Positions 39,158-48,519 of a stretch of 64,000 bases of DNA are shown one piece after another (position 1 is the stretch's first letter; each line of letters opens with the position of its first letter). Under the pieces are notes generated by a model. That model was not told where the DNA came from, ran no database searches, and saw nothing but the letters and a program-made list of their open reading frames with translations. A program made the position numbers and the translations under genes. The DNA comes from Kordia sp. (GTDB taxonomy: Bacteria; Bacteroidota; Bacteroidia; Flavobacteriales; Flavobacteriaceae): the NCBI RefSeq assembly GCF_022447245.1, contig NZ_JAKVBC010000032.1:1-64000 (forward strand), in the 5' to 3' direction.

Positions 39158-40027
39158 TTAAATATCTGCCTTCAGCATTCGATCGACTCCAAAAATATCT
39201 TTTCGCAGTTCAATATTTTGAAATTGCTTTCCATCTAATAAATCAATCATTTCTTTTCCTAAATATTGATTGATCTCAAAATACAAACTACCATTAATTT
39301 TTAAATACTTCATGGCAAGGTTGGCAATTTTATCATAAAAAACCAACGGATTATTATCTTCAACAAACAAAGCTGAATCTGGCTCATACTCCAATACATT
39401 TTTTCGCATTTCAGCTTTCTCCAAATTCCGCACATAAGGTGGGTTTGATACAATAATATGAAACGGTTCGTCGTTATTTTTAAATATATGCAAATCATTC
39501 AACGACAACACATCTGCCTGCACAAATTGTACCTCAACATCGTTATCCTTTGCATTCTTTTGCGCTACTTCCAAAGCATTTTCTGAAATATCAATAGCAA
39601 AAACTTTAGCATATGGAAGTTTCTTTTTTAAAGCAATCGCAATACAACCACTTCCTGTACCAATATCTAAAATACTGAGGTTTTTATTAGTCGCATATTT
39701 TGCTTTCTCTAAAATAAATGTGATCAATTCTTCCGTTTCTGGTCGTGGAATCAATGTGTGTTCGTTCACTGTAAATTCCAAACCATAAAAATGTGCCTTT
39801 CCTAAAATATGCTGAATTGGCTTTTCAAGTCTTAATTCGCTTAACGCTGAAAAAATAGAAGTTTCTTGTTCTTTAGTAATTACGATATCAGGATCTAAGG
39901 CTAAGGTGAATCGCTCTATCCCAAAATAATCTTCTGTCAACATAAAAAAGAAACTATCTACTTCATTTTTTCCGTAAATCTCATCTAATTCTTTGTGAAA
40001 TATGTCTTGTATATCTTTTAATCGCAA
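39158..40027 (-). CDS. prmC: Peptide chain release factor N5-glutamine methyltransferase
   Basis: 289 residues. An N-terminal helical domain (KDIQDIFHKELDEIYG) is followed by a class I SAM methyltransferase domain: ILDIGTGSGCIAIALKK near residue 120, FAIDISENALEVA, and the glutamine-binding NPPYV motif near residue 195. It methylates the GGQ glutamine of RF1/RF2 to promote termination. Length and order are normal. Confidence 0.94.
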   Translation of the reverse strand: MRLKDIQDIFHKELDEIYGKNEVDSFFFMLTEDYFGIERFTLALDPDIVITKEQETSIFSALSELRLEKPIQHILGKAHFYGLEFTVNEHTLIPRPETEELITFILEKAKYATNKNLSILDIGTGSGCIAIALKKKLPYAKVFAIDISENALEVAQKNAKDNDVEVQFVQADVLSLNDLHIFKNNDEPFHIIVSNPPYVRNLEKAEMRKNVLEYEPDSALFVEDNNPLVFYDKIANLAMKYLKINGSLYFEINQYLGKEMIDLLDGKQFQNIELRKDIFGVDRMLKADI

Positions 40028-40191
40028 TTGGTTTGGAGTTTTAAACTGTTTATTCTTTTTTTTCTATCGAAGGTTTAACCATTAACTTACAAACAGCTAA
40101 ATTCTTTTTTTATGTTAAATATTAAATTATAAATTCTGAATTCACTACGAAAAAATTCTTATACCAAAAACCTAACATTTAATATTCTACA

Positions 40192-40668
40192 TCACAATTC
40201 TTTCAACATCCAAACATCGCAGGAATAATGTCCTGTAGCACCTAATGGTGTGTCTAAATGTTCAAATCCGTATAATTCGTAAATATGAATGGCAGCTTTA
40301 AAGTTTGGTGAAGATTCTAAATAACATTTTTTGTATCCAAATTCTTTTGCCGCTTCCATGCATTTTTCAAATAGCTTTTTTCCATAGCCTTTTCCTCTTA
40401 TTTTAGCGAAAAAATACATTTTTTGAAACTCACATACATTATCTGCATTGTCGCGCAATTCCTTAATTCCCGCACCGCCAAGTACTTCTCCATTTTCTTC
40501 AATCACATAATAAACTTCACGTTCACCTTGGTAGGCTTCAAACATCGCATCGGTTTCTGGATCTTCATACGCCGTTCCAACTTTGGGCATTCCAAATTCT
40601 GGAATCACAGATCGGATACACGCTGCCATAGCTGGATTATCTTCTGGTTGTATTTTTCTAATGATCAT
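40192..40668 (-). CDS. GNAT-family N-acetyltransferase
   Basis: 158 residues. IIRKIQPEDNPAM starts the fold, VLGGAGIKEL follows, then the acetyl-CoA binding stretch KMYFFAKIRGKGYGKKLFEKCM near residue 95 (R/KGxGxG pattern), and CYLESSPNFKAAIHIYELYGFEHL. Cytoplasmic. The acceptor is unknown. Confidence 0.88.
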   Translation of the reverse strand: MIIRKIQPEDNPAMAACIRSVIPEFGMPKVGTAYEDPETDAMFEAYQGEREVYYVIEENGEVLGGAGIKELRDNADNVCEFQKMYFFAKIRGKGYGKKLFEKCMEAAKEFGYKKCYLESSPNFKAAIHIYELYGFEHLDTPLGATGHYSCDVWMLKEL

Positions 40669-40713
40669 ATTTTTTTGATTGAATGATTCAAAGGTTAAAA
40701 AATAAAATAACTC

Positions 40714-41289
40714 TTAACTCTTAACTACAATATCATATTTGGTAAGCAAACCATGAATTTCCTTTCGGGAAAATTTTGCCTTTTTCAATTGATTTTCTGT
40801 CGGATCAATCGTGTAATTACGTGCCGTTGTAAAATCTGCTTTCTCTACATTAGTTTGCTCAAAAATTGCAGCTTTCAAATTACAATCATCAAATACAGCA
40901 CTTTCCAAATTCGTTTCAGTAAAATCTACTTTTTGCAAATTGCATCCTTTAAATACGGTCTGTTTGATTGTCAATCCTGCAAAAGACACCAATTCTAAAT
41001 TGCAAGTATCAAAACGTGCCGAAAACATAAAATCGTTACACATACTAAAATCGACACCAAGCAATTTGCAATTCACAAAACCTACTTCATTAAATGAGGA
41101 ACTTTTTACTTTTGCATTTGTCAAGTCACAAGTATCAAACGTACACTCTAAAAACGTCATTACTGCCATGTCTACATTTTCAAATTTACAATTGATAAAC
41201 GTACAATTGTCGTATTCTCCATTCGGGAAAACTTGTTGTGTATAATCAATTTGAGTAAAAGTTTGATCTTGATAGAATTCTTGGTTCAT
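40714..41289 (-). CDS. Pentapeptide-repeat protein
   Basis: 191 residues with about 25 A(D/N)LXX-type pentapeptides (CTFDTCDLTNAKVKSSSF, CNLQKVDFTETNLESAVF, CNLKAAIFEQTNVEKADF). This predicts a right-handed quadrilateral beta helix. Some such proteins mimic DNA and protect gyrase (Qnr/MfpA), but most have no known role; nothing here decides between these. Many Cys residues occupy repeat positions, as is common for cytosolic members. Confidence 0.9.
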   Translation of the reverse strand: MNQEFYQDQTFTQIDYTQQVFPNGEYDNCTFINCKFENVDMAVMTFLECTFDTCDLTNAKVKSSSFNEVGFVNCKLLGVDFSMCNDFMFSARFDTCNLELVSFAGLTIKQTVFKGCNLQKVDFTETNLESAVFDDCNLKAAIFEQTNVEKADFTTARNYTIDPTENQLKKAKFSRKEIHGLLTKYDIVVKS

Positions 41290-41385
41290 TTTGTATGCGC
41301 TTCAAATAGAAATTGCGTAGTTTTGCGATGCTGTGAAGATACTGATTTTGGGTGAATTTTGAAGTCAAAAAACAGATCTTTGAAT

Positions 41386-41450
41386 CGTTATTGTGATCTC
41401 CAACTTGTTTTGGAGAGAAGCAGATTACTTCGCTTTCATTCGTAATGACG
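41386..41450. repeat. CGTCATTGCGA dispersed intergenic repeat, copy B
   Basis: CGTTATTGTGATC at the left and TTCGTAATGACG at the right form inverted ends, with AGCAGATTACTTCGC between. It is the same element type as at 39055, here in the gap before the LEA-type lipoprotein gene. A half copy (TCTTTGCGATAAG...GTGGCAATCTAG) lies at 51343-51378. Confidence 0.6.
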
Positions 41451-41474
41451 TATCAATTATATTAAATAATATTC

Positions 41475-41936
41475 ATGAAAAAACTTTTAATCATTCCGTT
41501 AGTACCCTTATTTATAAGTTGTAGTGTCCGTGAAAAGCCTTTCTTTGTAAAGATTGATACTATGAAAGTAGCATCTTCTTCCTTAGAAAATATTGTACTG
41601 ACGGCAGATGCATACTTTATCAATAAAAATGATATTGGTGGAAGTTTGGAAAGCAAGAATATTGATGTAATTATCAATAATACCACAGTAGCCAAAATGA
41701 GTTCGGAGATATTTGAAGTGCCTGCGGGCGAAGAGTTCACCATTCCACTCAAAGTGGTTATTCCCACAAAAAAAATATTAGACAATAAAGAAAGTGGTGT
41801 TTTAGGAGGTATTTTAAATAGTATCCTCAACAAAAAGATCAATGTACAGTACAAAGGAATAATTACGTATCATAAACTCGGTTTTTCCTATGATTATGAA
41901 GTAGATACCACACAAGAAGTTAAAATTAAAATCTAG
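41475..41936 (+). CDS. LEA type 2-like lipoprotein
   Basis: 153 residues with lipobox FISC (Cys16). The mature part is a single immunoglobulin-like beta sandwich: VKIDTMKVASSSLENIVLTADAYFINKND, IIINNTTVAKMSSE-like strands, and a VPAGEEFTIPLKVVIP stretch, the pattern of LEA type 2/WHy domains. It ends one base into ribD, so co-expression is likely, though a role in riboflavin synthesis is not implied. Confidence 0.75.
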   Translation: MKKLLIIPLVPLFISCSVREKPFFVKIDTMKVASSSLENIVLTADAYFINKNDIGGSLESKNIDVIINNTTVAKMSSEIFEVPAGEEFTIPLKVVIPTKKILDNKESGVLGGILNSILNKKINVQYKGIITYHKLGFSYDYEVDTTQEVKIKI

Positions 41937-42982
41937 TGCTCAATACACACGAAACATATATGAAACGCTGCTTGCAACTGGCCAAAAATGGTTTAGTTGC
42001 TGCCATGCCCAATCCTTCCGTTGGCGCTGTCATTGTTCATAACGACGTGATCATTGGCGAAGGCTATACAAGTGCGTATGGAGGAAGTCATGCAGAAGTC
42101 AATGCTGTTCATTCTGTAAAAGATAAATCGCTACTTAAAGAAGCTACGATTTATGTTTCACTTGAACCGTGTAGTCATTTTGGGAAAACACCGCCATGTA
42201 GCGATTTAATCATAAAACATCAAATTCCGAAAGTGGTAATTGGTACCATTGATCCATTTGCAAAAGTAGCTGGTCGTGGTATTCAAAAGCTAAAAGATGC
42301 AGGTCGTGAAGTCATTTTGGATGTTTTGAAAGAAGAATGTATTGCTTCCAACAAACGATTCTTTACTTTTCATCAACACAAACGCCCATATATTATATTG
42401 AAATGGGCACAAACATCTGAAGGCTTTATTGATAAAAGTAGAAACGAAAACGATCCTGTGCAGCCGAATTGGATCACCAACCAATATTCACGTCAATTGG
42501 TTCATAAATGGCGAAGTGAAGAAGCCGCAATTTTAGTTGGAACAAATACAGCAATTACAGACAATCCAAAGTTAAATACGCGCGATTGGCAAGGTAAGAG
42601 TCCTGTGCGAATTGTGTTGGATAAATCACTTCGAATTCCAGAACATTACAGCTTGTTTGATGCATCTGTAAAAACCATTGTATTGACGGAACAAGAAAAA
42701 GTTTCTTCTGAAAACCTCATCTTTGAGAAGATTGATTTTTCTCAAAACCTGGCGCAGCAAATCTGTGAAGTTTTATATCGTCACAATTTGCAATCTGTTA
42801 TTATTGAAGGTGGCAAGCAAACTTTACAAACTTTTATTGCTGCCAATTTGTGGGATGAAGCCCGAGTTTTTACAGGAAGTGTTTCGTTTACTGATGGAAT
42901 TCGAAGACCAAATCTAAAAGGAAAATTACAATCCGAAACCCTCATTTTAGACAATTTATTACAAACGTATATCAATGATTAA
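41936..42982 (+). CDS. ribD: Bifunctional riboflavin deaminase/reductase
   Basis: 348 residues from a GTG that overlaps the upstream stop; the ATG at codon 8 (MKRCLQLAKNG) is an alternative. The N-terminal deaminase has zinc ligands in GSHAEVNAV and PCSHFGKTPPC. The C-terminal reductase (about 145-345) has RPYIILKWAQTSEGF, EEAAILVGTNTAITDNPKLNTR and IIEGGKQTLQTFI. It carries out two steps from the GTP-derived pyrimidine toward riboflavin. Overlaps the HAD gene by 8 bp. Confidence 0.95.
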   Translation: MLNTHETYMKRCLQLAKNGLVAAMPNPSVGAVIVHNDVIIGEGYTSAYGGSHAEVNAVHSVKDKSLLKEATIYVSLEPCSHFGKTPPCSDLIIKHQIPKVVIGTIDPFAKVAGRGIQKLKDAGREVILDVLKEECIASNKRFFTFHQHKRPYIILKWAQTSEGFIDKSRNENDPVQPNWITNQYSRQLVHKWRSEEAAILVGTNTAITDNPKLNTRDWQGKSPVRIVLDKSLRIPEHYSLFDASVKTIVLTEQEKVSSENLIFEKIDFSQNLAQQICEVLYRHNLQSVIIEGGKQTLQTFIAANLWDEARVFTGSVSFTDGIRRPNLKGKLQSETLILDNLLQTYIND

Positions 42983-43589
42983 AAATATAATTTTCGATTA
43001 CGGAGATATCTTTATCAACCTAGACAAAGCTGCAACCAATCGTGAGTTGCACAAATTGGGAATTGATGACTTTACTCCTGAAATGATTGCAATAAATCAG
43101 GCGTATGAAAAAGGATTGATTTCTACAGAAGAATTTGTCAATTTTTATCACGAACAATTCCCAAATACAACCAAAGAAGCGTTGATTGATGCCTGGAATG
43201 CTATTTTGCTCGATTTTCCAAAACATCGTATGGAATTCATCAAACAATTGGCAAAAGACAACAAGTATCGCTTATTTATATTAAGCAATACCAACGATTT
43301 GCATATTTCATGGATTCAGGAAGATTGGGGAATGGAATTGTATACGGAATTCAAAAATTGTTTTGAGCAATTCTATTTATCTCATGAAATTCATTTCCGT
43401 AAACCAGATGCAGCTATTTACGAATTTGTACTAAATGAGAACAAGCTAAAAGCGGAAGAAACTATTTTTATTGACGACACGACTGAAAATACAGAATCAG
43501 CTGCAACACTCGGAATTCACGTATGGAATTTGATTCCTGGCTTTGAAGATATCGTTGATTTATTCACACACAAAAAGTCACTATTTTGA
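42975..43589 (+). CDS. HAD-superfamily hydrolase
   Basis: 204 residues. Motif I is FDYGDIFIN, with a single catalytic Asp pattern often seen in this flavobacterial group. A helical cap follows, then ILSNTND (motif II), FRKPDAAIYEF (motif III Lys) and IFIDDTTENTESA (motif IV). A small-molecule phosphatase is likely; being joined to ribD it could dephosphorylate the pyrimidine intermediate of riboflavin synthesis, which is speculation. Overlaps the EamA gene by 4 bp. Confidence 0.88.
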   Translation: MIKNIIFDYGDIFINLDKAATNRELHKLGIDDFTPEMIAINQAYEKGLISTEEFVNFYHEQFPNTTKEALIDAWNAILLDFPKHRMEFIKQLAKDNKYRLFILSNTNDLHISWIQEDWGMELYTEFKNCFEQFYLSHEIHFRKPDAAIYEFVLNENKLKAEETIFIDDTTENTESAATLGIHVWNLIPGFEDIVDLFTHKKSLF

Positions 43590-44461
43590 TTTACCTTATC
43601 CTAAGTGTTTTTATTTCGAGTTCGTTATTTGTCATCTTTAAACTATTTGACAAATATCAAGTCAACACATTTCAAGCCATTGTGATCAATTATATCACGG
43701 CGTTTTGTTGTGGGTTTTTCTTTTATGGAAATGGTATCACGCTTACGGAAATGATCGAGCGTCCTTGGAATATTGGTGCCATCATATTAGGTGGCTTGTT
43801 CATCTCTGTGTTTATCTTAATGGCTTTGACGGCACAACGCAATGGACTTTCTGTAGCTTCTGTTGCTGGAAAGATGTCAGTTGTTATTCCAGTGATTTTT
43901 GCCGTAATCGTATACAAAGAACATTTGAGCACATTGAAAATAGCAGGAATTCTTCTGGCTTTACTCGCTGTATATTTAACAACCGTAAAAAATGATGGCG
44001 GCACCTTTGATCGTAAAAAACTACTGTATCCTATGCTACTATTTTTAGGTTCAGGAGTTATTGATACTGCCATAAAATATATAGAAACTAACTATGTTGC
44101 CAAAGGTGAAACGCCTATCTTTTCTGCGGGGATTTTTGGTTGTGCTTTCCTTGCGGGAATCATCATTCTATTTTTACGACGTGATTTTAAAATTACAGGA
44201 AAGACTATTTTGGGAGGAATATTGCTTGGAATTCCGAACTTCTACTCTATTGTATTTCTTTTAAAAGCCTTACGTCCAGAACATATTGGCGATAGTTCTA
44301 CGGTATATCCAATCAACAATGTGGCAATTGTCATGTTATCCACTATATTTGGTATTATCTTATTTAAAGAAAAACTTATTGTTAAAAACTGGATTGGAAT
44401 TGCCATTGCTATTATTAGTATTGTGATGATTGCGATTTCTGCTCAACCTGTAAATGCTTAA
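43586..44461 (+). CDS. EamA/DMT-family transporter
   Basis: 291 residues from a TTG start that overlaps the HAD stop. Ten hydrophobic helices in two EamA halves (FKLFDKYQVNTFQAIVINYITAF; later GSGVIDTAIKYIETNYV and VYPINNVAIVMLSTIFGIILFKEKL). These export or import small metabolites across the inner membrane; the substrate is not predictable. Confidence 0.88.
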   Translation: MIYLILSVFISSSLFVIFKLFDKYQVNTFQAIVINYITAFCCGFFFYGNGITLTEMIERPWNIGAIILGGLFISVFILMALTAQRNGLSVASVAGKMSVVIPVIFAVIVYKEHLSTLKIAGILLALLAVYLTTVKNDGGTFDRKKLLYPMLLFLGSGVIDTAIKYIETNYVAKGETPIFSAGIFGCAFLAGIIILFLRRDFKITGKTILGGILLGIPNFYSIVFLLKALRPEHIGDSSTVYPINNVAIVMLSTIFGIILFKEKLIVKNWIGIAIAIISIVMIAISAQPVNA

Positions 44462-44464
44462 TAT

Positions 44465-45088
44465 TTGGAAATAAAAGACACATACAAAACCATTGATGTA
44501 GCTTCGGAAGAAGTATTATTTAAAGACAGAAACAGTAAGTTTTTTGGCTATGCATTTCCAGTTTCTAATGAAGCAGATATTAAGAAACATTTAGAAGCCT
44601 TGAAGAAAAGTCATCATACAGCGCGCCATTGGTGTTATGCTTGGCAATTAGGGAAAAGTGAGCCGTTTCGTTTTCGAGCTAACGATGATGGCGAACCTTC
44701 TAACAGTGCAGGAATGCCAATTTATGGACAAATTCAGTCTTTTGATGTCACCAATATATTAATTGTAGTCGTTCGTTATTTTGGTGGTACCAAATTAGGC
44801 GTTGGCGGATTAATCAACGCATATCGAACAGGAGCACAAATGGCTTTGGAAGTAGCTGACATTAAAGAAAAAACCATCAATATTGACTATTTACTCATCT
44901 TCGATTACAAGAACATGAACAAAGTCATGCGTGTTATCAAAGAACGAAACCTTAACATTACAGCACAACAACTGGAAATGGATTGTCGTATTACTATTTC
45001 CGTTCGTCAAAAAGATGCACAACAGATTTTTGACTTGTTTACCAATATGTATGAGATTCAGATTAAATCACTAGAAGAAATAGTTTAA
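44465..45088 (+). CDS. YigZ/IMPACT-family protein
   Basis: 207 residues from TTG 44465, 3 bp after the EamA stop. The IMPACT N-terminal domain has RHWCYAWQLG, FRANDDGEPSNSAGMPI and VVVRYFGGTKLGVGGLINAYRTGAQMAL; a small DUF1949-type ferredoxin-like domain closes the protein. The family may bind ribosomes or RNA in stress; the bacterial role is not settled. The stop overlaps the convergent TIGR04222-like gene by 4 bp. Confidence 0.93.
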   Translation: MEIKDTYKTIDVASEEVLFKDRNSKFFGYAFPVSNEADIKKHLEALKKSHHTARHWCYAWQLGKSEPFRFRANDDGEPSNSAGMPIYGQIQSFDVTNILIVVVRYFGGTKLGVGGLINAYRTGAQMALEVADIKEKTINIDYLLIFDYKNMNKVMRVIKERNLNITAQQLEMDCRITISVRQKDAQQIFDLFTNMYEIQIKSLEEIV

Positions 45089-45930
45089 CTACATCCGCCA
45101 CAACCACCACAACCGCTGCAGCTTGAACATCCACTATCAAATACTGAACAACCTGAAGCATCAAATTGTGTATCAAAAGAATCTAATGTATCATCTAGAT
45201 ACGATTGGAAAGAAGTACCATTGTCAAAATCATCACTAAACAAATCATTGTGTTCATAAAAATCCATATGTAGATTCCAGTAACCATAATCATCAGACTC
45301 GCTATTTGATTCTGACCTCTTTTGTGCTAACAGTTGTTTATCAATATTTTTCAGAAGTTCAAAATTCAAATTCTTCAATAAAAATATATTGCCTCCTATG
45401 GTTAACAATATTTCCAAAGCTTTCTCCTTATCATTCTCTAAAAGATGATTGATTTTTGAATCAACTTCTTTCAAGTAGTTTGAAATTTCTTTTTTAGTTT
45501 TCTCGCCTTGTTTATTCAATCGAATCATTCCGAATAAATTCAAAAAAAAGGAACTTTTCAGAAAAGCATCTAGGTTTCCCGTTTTCTTTACTTTTTTCTT
45601 GTAGCCTATACTTTTTCCTGTTGCTTCATAACCGATCTTCACAAAATGATGAAACAATATTTGAATATCGTCTTCTTCTTCAAAAGGAGTTGTATAAATT
45701 GATTCATGCGGATTGGGTTTACAGTTAGCAAAGTTTTTCCCTTTTTCTATATATGTATAAACTCTACTATCATTCCTAGGATGTGATTGTTTTTCAACTT
45801 CCACAATCTTAATCACTTTTTTAAGTAACAAATCCATGAAAGTCAATTTCATTAAATCTTTAAATGAAGCTGTTCTATTTTCTAAAATAAGTTCCGTTTC
45901 TGCTGGTGTCAATATTGAAAGTAATCTCAT
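45085..45930 (-). CDS. TIGR04222-like protein with Cys/Gly-rich tail
   Basis: 281 residues. An N-terminal domain starts LLSILTPAETELI, with KDLMKLTFMDLLLKKVIKIV, and has a helical middle. A very acidic, aromatic linker (DDYGYWNLHMDFYEHNDLFSDDFDNG) follows, and the last 25 residues hold eight cysteines ending SGCSSCSGCGGCGGCS. The pairing of this domain with a GRDP-like gene is known in many bacteria; its function is unknown. No membrane helix is convincing here. It overlaps the GRDP-like gene by 4 bp. Confidence 0.75.
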   Translation of the reverse strand: MRLLSILTPAETELILENRTASFKDLMKLTFMDLLLKKVIKIVEVEKQSHPRNDSRVYTYIEKGKNFANCKPNPHESIYTTPFEEEDDIQILFHHFVKIGYEATGKSIGYKKKVKKTGNLDAFLKSSFFLNLFGMIRLNKQGEKTKKEISNYLKEVDSKINHLLENDKEKALEILLTIGGNIFLLKNLNFELLKNIDKQLLAQKRSESNSESDDYGYWNLHMDFYEHNDLFSDDFDNGTSFQSYLDDTLDSFDTQFDASGCSVFDSGCSSCSGCGGCGGCS

Positions 45931-46421
45931 GAGCGCTTCAATAATAGTTTAGGAAATATCCAGTTTTTATGTCGATTAACACGTGTAAAGTGATTTTCTT
46001 TAAATCGTGTTTCTACATCTACCCAAATATGCTTTGGTGGCTTCTTTTTAAACACTGATTCGTAAAACTCAAGAGTTTTGAGATATTGATCTTTAAACAA
46101 AGGCTTTTGTTCTGCTCCCTTAGTTGGACCATGATGAATATCTTTTTGGATTGTATTTTTGCAAAAATCTATCCAGTAGGATTGTGTATATAATAAATGT
46201 AAATGCCAAACTTGATCAATTTGATCAGATGGTGTTAATGGAAAATCTGCAATCAATATGAGGAAGAGAAACTTTTTATATTCAAAAACAGCTTTTATAG
46301 CGTATTCAATTGTCCAATTATTCTCTCTTGCTAGTCGATCCGTAAATGTAAAAGAAGAAGTAGGATCATCAATTTCAAAATTTCTGATTTTATTCCACAA
46401 TACAATTTGTTCTTCTGTCAT
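45927..46421 (-). CDS. GRDP-like (glycine-rich-domain-like) protein
   Basis: 164 residues from the ATG at 46421 (MTEEQIVLWNKI); a start seven codons earlier is less likely. It is helical with the family signature PSDQIDQVWHLHLLYTQSYWIDFC near residue 80, followed by HHGPTKGAEQ and LKTLEFYESVF. The DxxWHxHxL pattern is the hallmark of the GRDP-like family, with possible metal-binding His. Translationally coupled to the TIGR04222-like gene downstream. Confidence 0.8.
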   Translation of the reverse strand: MTEEQIVLWNKIRNFEIDDPTSSFTFTDRLARENNWTIEYAIKAVFEYKKFLFLILIADFPLTPSDQIDQVWHLHLLYTQSYWIDFCKNTIQKDIHHGPTKGAEQKPLFKDQYLKTLEFYESVFKKKPPKHIWVDVETRFKENHFTRVNRHKNWIFPKLLLKRS

Positions 46422-46473
46422 AATTTTAAGTTGCCTGTACAATTAGAATAATTTCAGACCAAAAAGTTACACA

Positions 46474-46932
46474 TCAGAAGTCAATTGTCGATAATTTTTC
46501 GATCAAATGCTCAGGGCATTTCATAGGTCTTTTGGTTTCCATATTAATGAATGCCAAAACCGTGTTAGCTTCTGTAATAATTTCCTTACTTTCGTTCAAA
46601 ATCACATAGTCAAATTCAATCTTAACAGACGGCAACTTTTTAAGAGTAGTTCGTACCGTTAATTCATCGTCATAATAAGCAGATTTTTTATAATTAATTT
46701 GAATAGAAATTACAGGGAGCATCACTCCCATTTCTTCCATTTCCCTGTAGGAGATACCTAAGGCGCGTAACCACTCAGTCCGCCCCATCTCTATAAATTG
46801 CACATAATTTCCATGATAAACTACACCCATTTGATCGGGTTCTGCATAACGGATTCTTGTTTTTATTTCGTGACTTCTCAAAGTTTTTTTTATATATGTT
46901 ATGTTAACGAATTGTAAAGAAATTGTTTTCAA
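46474..46932 (-). CDS. Acyl-CoA thioesterase (4HBT, YbgC-like)
   Basis: Up to 152 residues; the true start is probably the TTG near 46881 (LRSHEIKTRIRY), since the first 17 residues are unlike the family. The hotdog fold has RIRYAEPDQMGVVYHGNYVQFIEMGRTEWL with the catalytic Asp. It hydrolyses acyl-CoA or related thioesters. It lies divergently from dnaA with about 150 bp between. Confidence 0.88.
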   Translation of the reverse strand: MKTISLQFVNITYIKKTLRSHEIKTRIRYAEPDQMGVVYHGNYVQFIEMGRTEWLRALGISYREMEEMGVMLPVISIQINYKKSAYYDDELTVRTTLKKLPSVKIEFDYVILNESKEIITEANTVLAFINMETKRPMKCPEHLIEKLSTIDF

Positions 46933-47081
46933 TCATGCGAAAAAAATTCAAGAAATTCAATAGATATCAAGTTTTTTTTTCACTTTTTTTTTCACATATT
47001 TGTTCACGCTAAAAAATAATGGAAAAAACCCCGATTTTCTTTTTTTCCTACACCTAATAATAACAATTTTAACGACAATAA

Positions 47082-48509
47082 ATGAGTGTAACTGCGCAAT
47101 CAGTATGGGATAACTGTCTGTCTTTCATAAAGGACAACATTCAACCACAAGCATACAAGACTTGGTTTGAGCCTATAAAGCCTGTAAAGTTAACAAATAA
47201 AGCGCTAAGCATTCAAGTTCCCAGTAAGTTTTTTTACGAATGGCTCGAAGAGCATTATGTGAAGTTGTTAAAAGTAGCTTTGGTAAAAGAATTAGGGAAT
47301 ACTGCTCGATTAGTGTACATTATTAAGATGGAAAATACGTATGGTAACAAAAAGCCATTTACGGAAAAAATCCCAAGTGCAAATCGCAGCAATGTAAAAG
47401 CACAAGAAATTGATGTGCCAATTAAAAATAAAAGTCCTGAACTGAAAAATCCTTTTATCATTCCTGGTATCAGAAATGTTAAGATTGAGTCTCAGTTAAA
47501 TCCAAATTATAATTTTGACAATTTCCTAGAAGGTGACTCTAACCGTTTGGCGCGTTCTGCTGGAATGGCCGTTGCTAACAAACCTGGAGGAACTTCGTTT
47601 AATCCACTTCTAATTTTTGGAGGTGTTGGTTTAGGTAAAACACATATTGCGCATGCAATTGGTGTTGAAATTAAAGATAAATATCCCGAAAAAACAGTAT
47701 TGTATATTTCTGCTGAGAAATTTACACAACAATATATAGAATCCGTAAAGAAGAATACACGTAATGATTTTATACATTTTTATCAATTAATTGATGTATT
47801 GATTATTGATGATGTGCAATTCTTCTCTGGAAAGTCTGGTACGCAAGATGTATTTTTCCACATCTTTAATCACTTACACCAAAATGGAAAGCAAGTGATT
47901 TTAACTTCAGATAAAGCTCCTGTAGATATGCAAGATATTGAACAACGCTTATTATCTCGTTTCAAATGGGGACTTTCTGCTGAATTACAAACACCAGATT
48001 TTGAAACACGTGTTTCTATTGTTAAGAATAAGTTATATCGTGATGGTGTTGAAATGCCTGATGACATTATTGAATATGTTGCCAAAAACATCAAAACAAA
48101 TGTTCGTGAACTAGAAGGTGCTATCATTTCATTGATTGCGCAGTCTTCTTTCAATAAAAAAGAAGTAACGATCGAATTAGCGAAACAAGTTGTAGAAAAG
48201 TTTGTAAAGAATACCAAACGAGAAGTTTCTATAGATTATATCCAAAAAGTAGTTTCCGATTATTTCCAAATGGATGTTTCTACCTTACAATCAAAAACAC
48301 GTAAGCGTCATATTGTACAAGCGAGACAATTAGCTATGTTTTTTGCGAAGAAATTTACAAAAGCTTCTTTGGCTAGTATTGGGTCTCAAATTGGAAAGCG
48401 CGATCATGCTACTGTACTACATGCCTGCAAAACGGTTGATAATTTGTCATCTACTGATAAGCAATTTAGAAAGTACGTTGAAGATTTAACTAAGAAACTT
48501 TCGCTGTAA
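47082..48509 (+). CDS. dnaA: Chromosomal replication initiator
   Basis: 475 residues. Domain I is SVWDNCLSFIKDNIQPQAYKTWF; a variable linker follows, then the AAA+ domain with Walker A GGVGLGKTH (Gly180-Thr187), Walker B VLIIDDVQF and sensor/arginine residues in EQRLLSRFKWG. Domain IV has the DNA-binding KRDHATVLHACKTV signature. It opens the origin and controls initiation. The 150-bp upstream gap is T-rich, but I see no TTATCCACA-type boxes, so the origin is not evident here. Confidence 0.97.
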   Translation: MSVTAQSVWDNCLSFIKDNIQPQAYKTWFEPIKPVKLTNKALSIQVPSKFFYEWLEEHYVKLLKVALVKELGNTARLVYIIKMENTYGNKKPFTEKIPSANRSNVKAQEIDVPIKNKSPELKNPFIIPGIRNVKIESQLNPNYNFDNFLEGDSNRLARSAGMAVANKPGGTSFNPLLIFGGVGLGKTHIAHAIGVEIKDKYPEKTVLYISAEKFTQQYIESVKKNTRNDFIHFYQLIDVLIIDDVQFFSGKSGTQDVFFHIFNHLHQNGKQVILTSDKAPVDMQDIEQRLLSRFKWGLSAELQTPDFETRVSIVKNKLYRDGVEMPDDIIEYVAKNIKTNVRELEGAIISLIAQSSFNKKEVTIELAKQVVEKFVKNTKREVSIDYIQKVVSDYFQMDVSTLQSKTRKRHIVQARQLAMFFAKKFTKASLASIGSQIGKRDHATVLHACKTVDNLSSTDKQFRKYVEDLTKKLSL

Positions 48510-48519
48510 ATTCCACCAT

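Noticed and set aside
46933-47081. Replication origin next to dnaA
   Set aside because: I see no TTATCCACA-like DnaA boxes in the gap on either strand, and Bacteroidota origins are often not beside dnaA.
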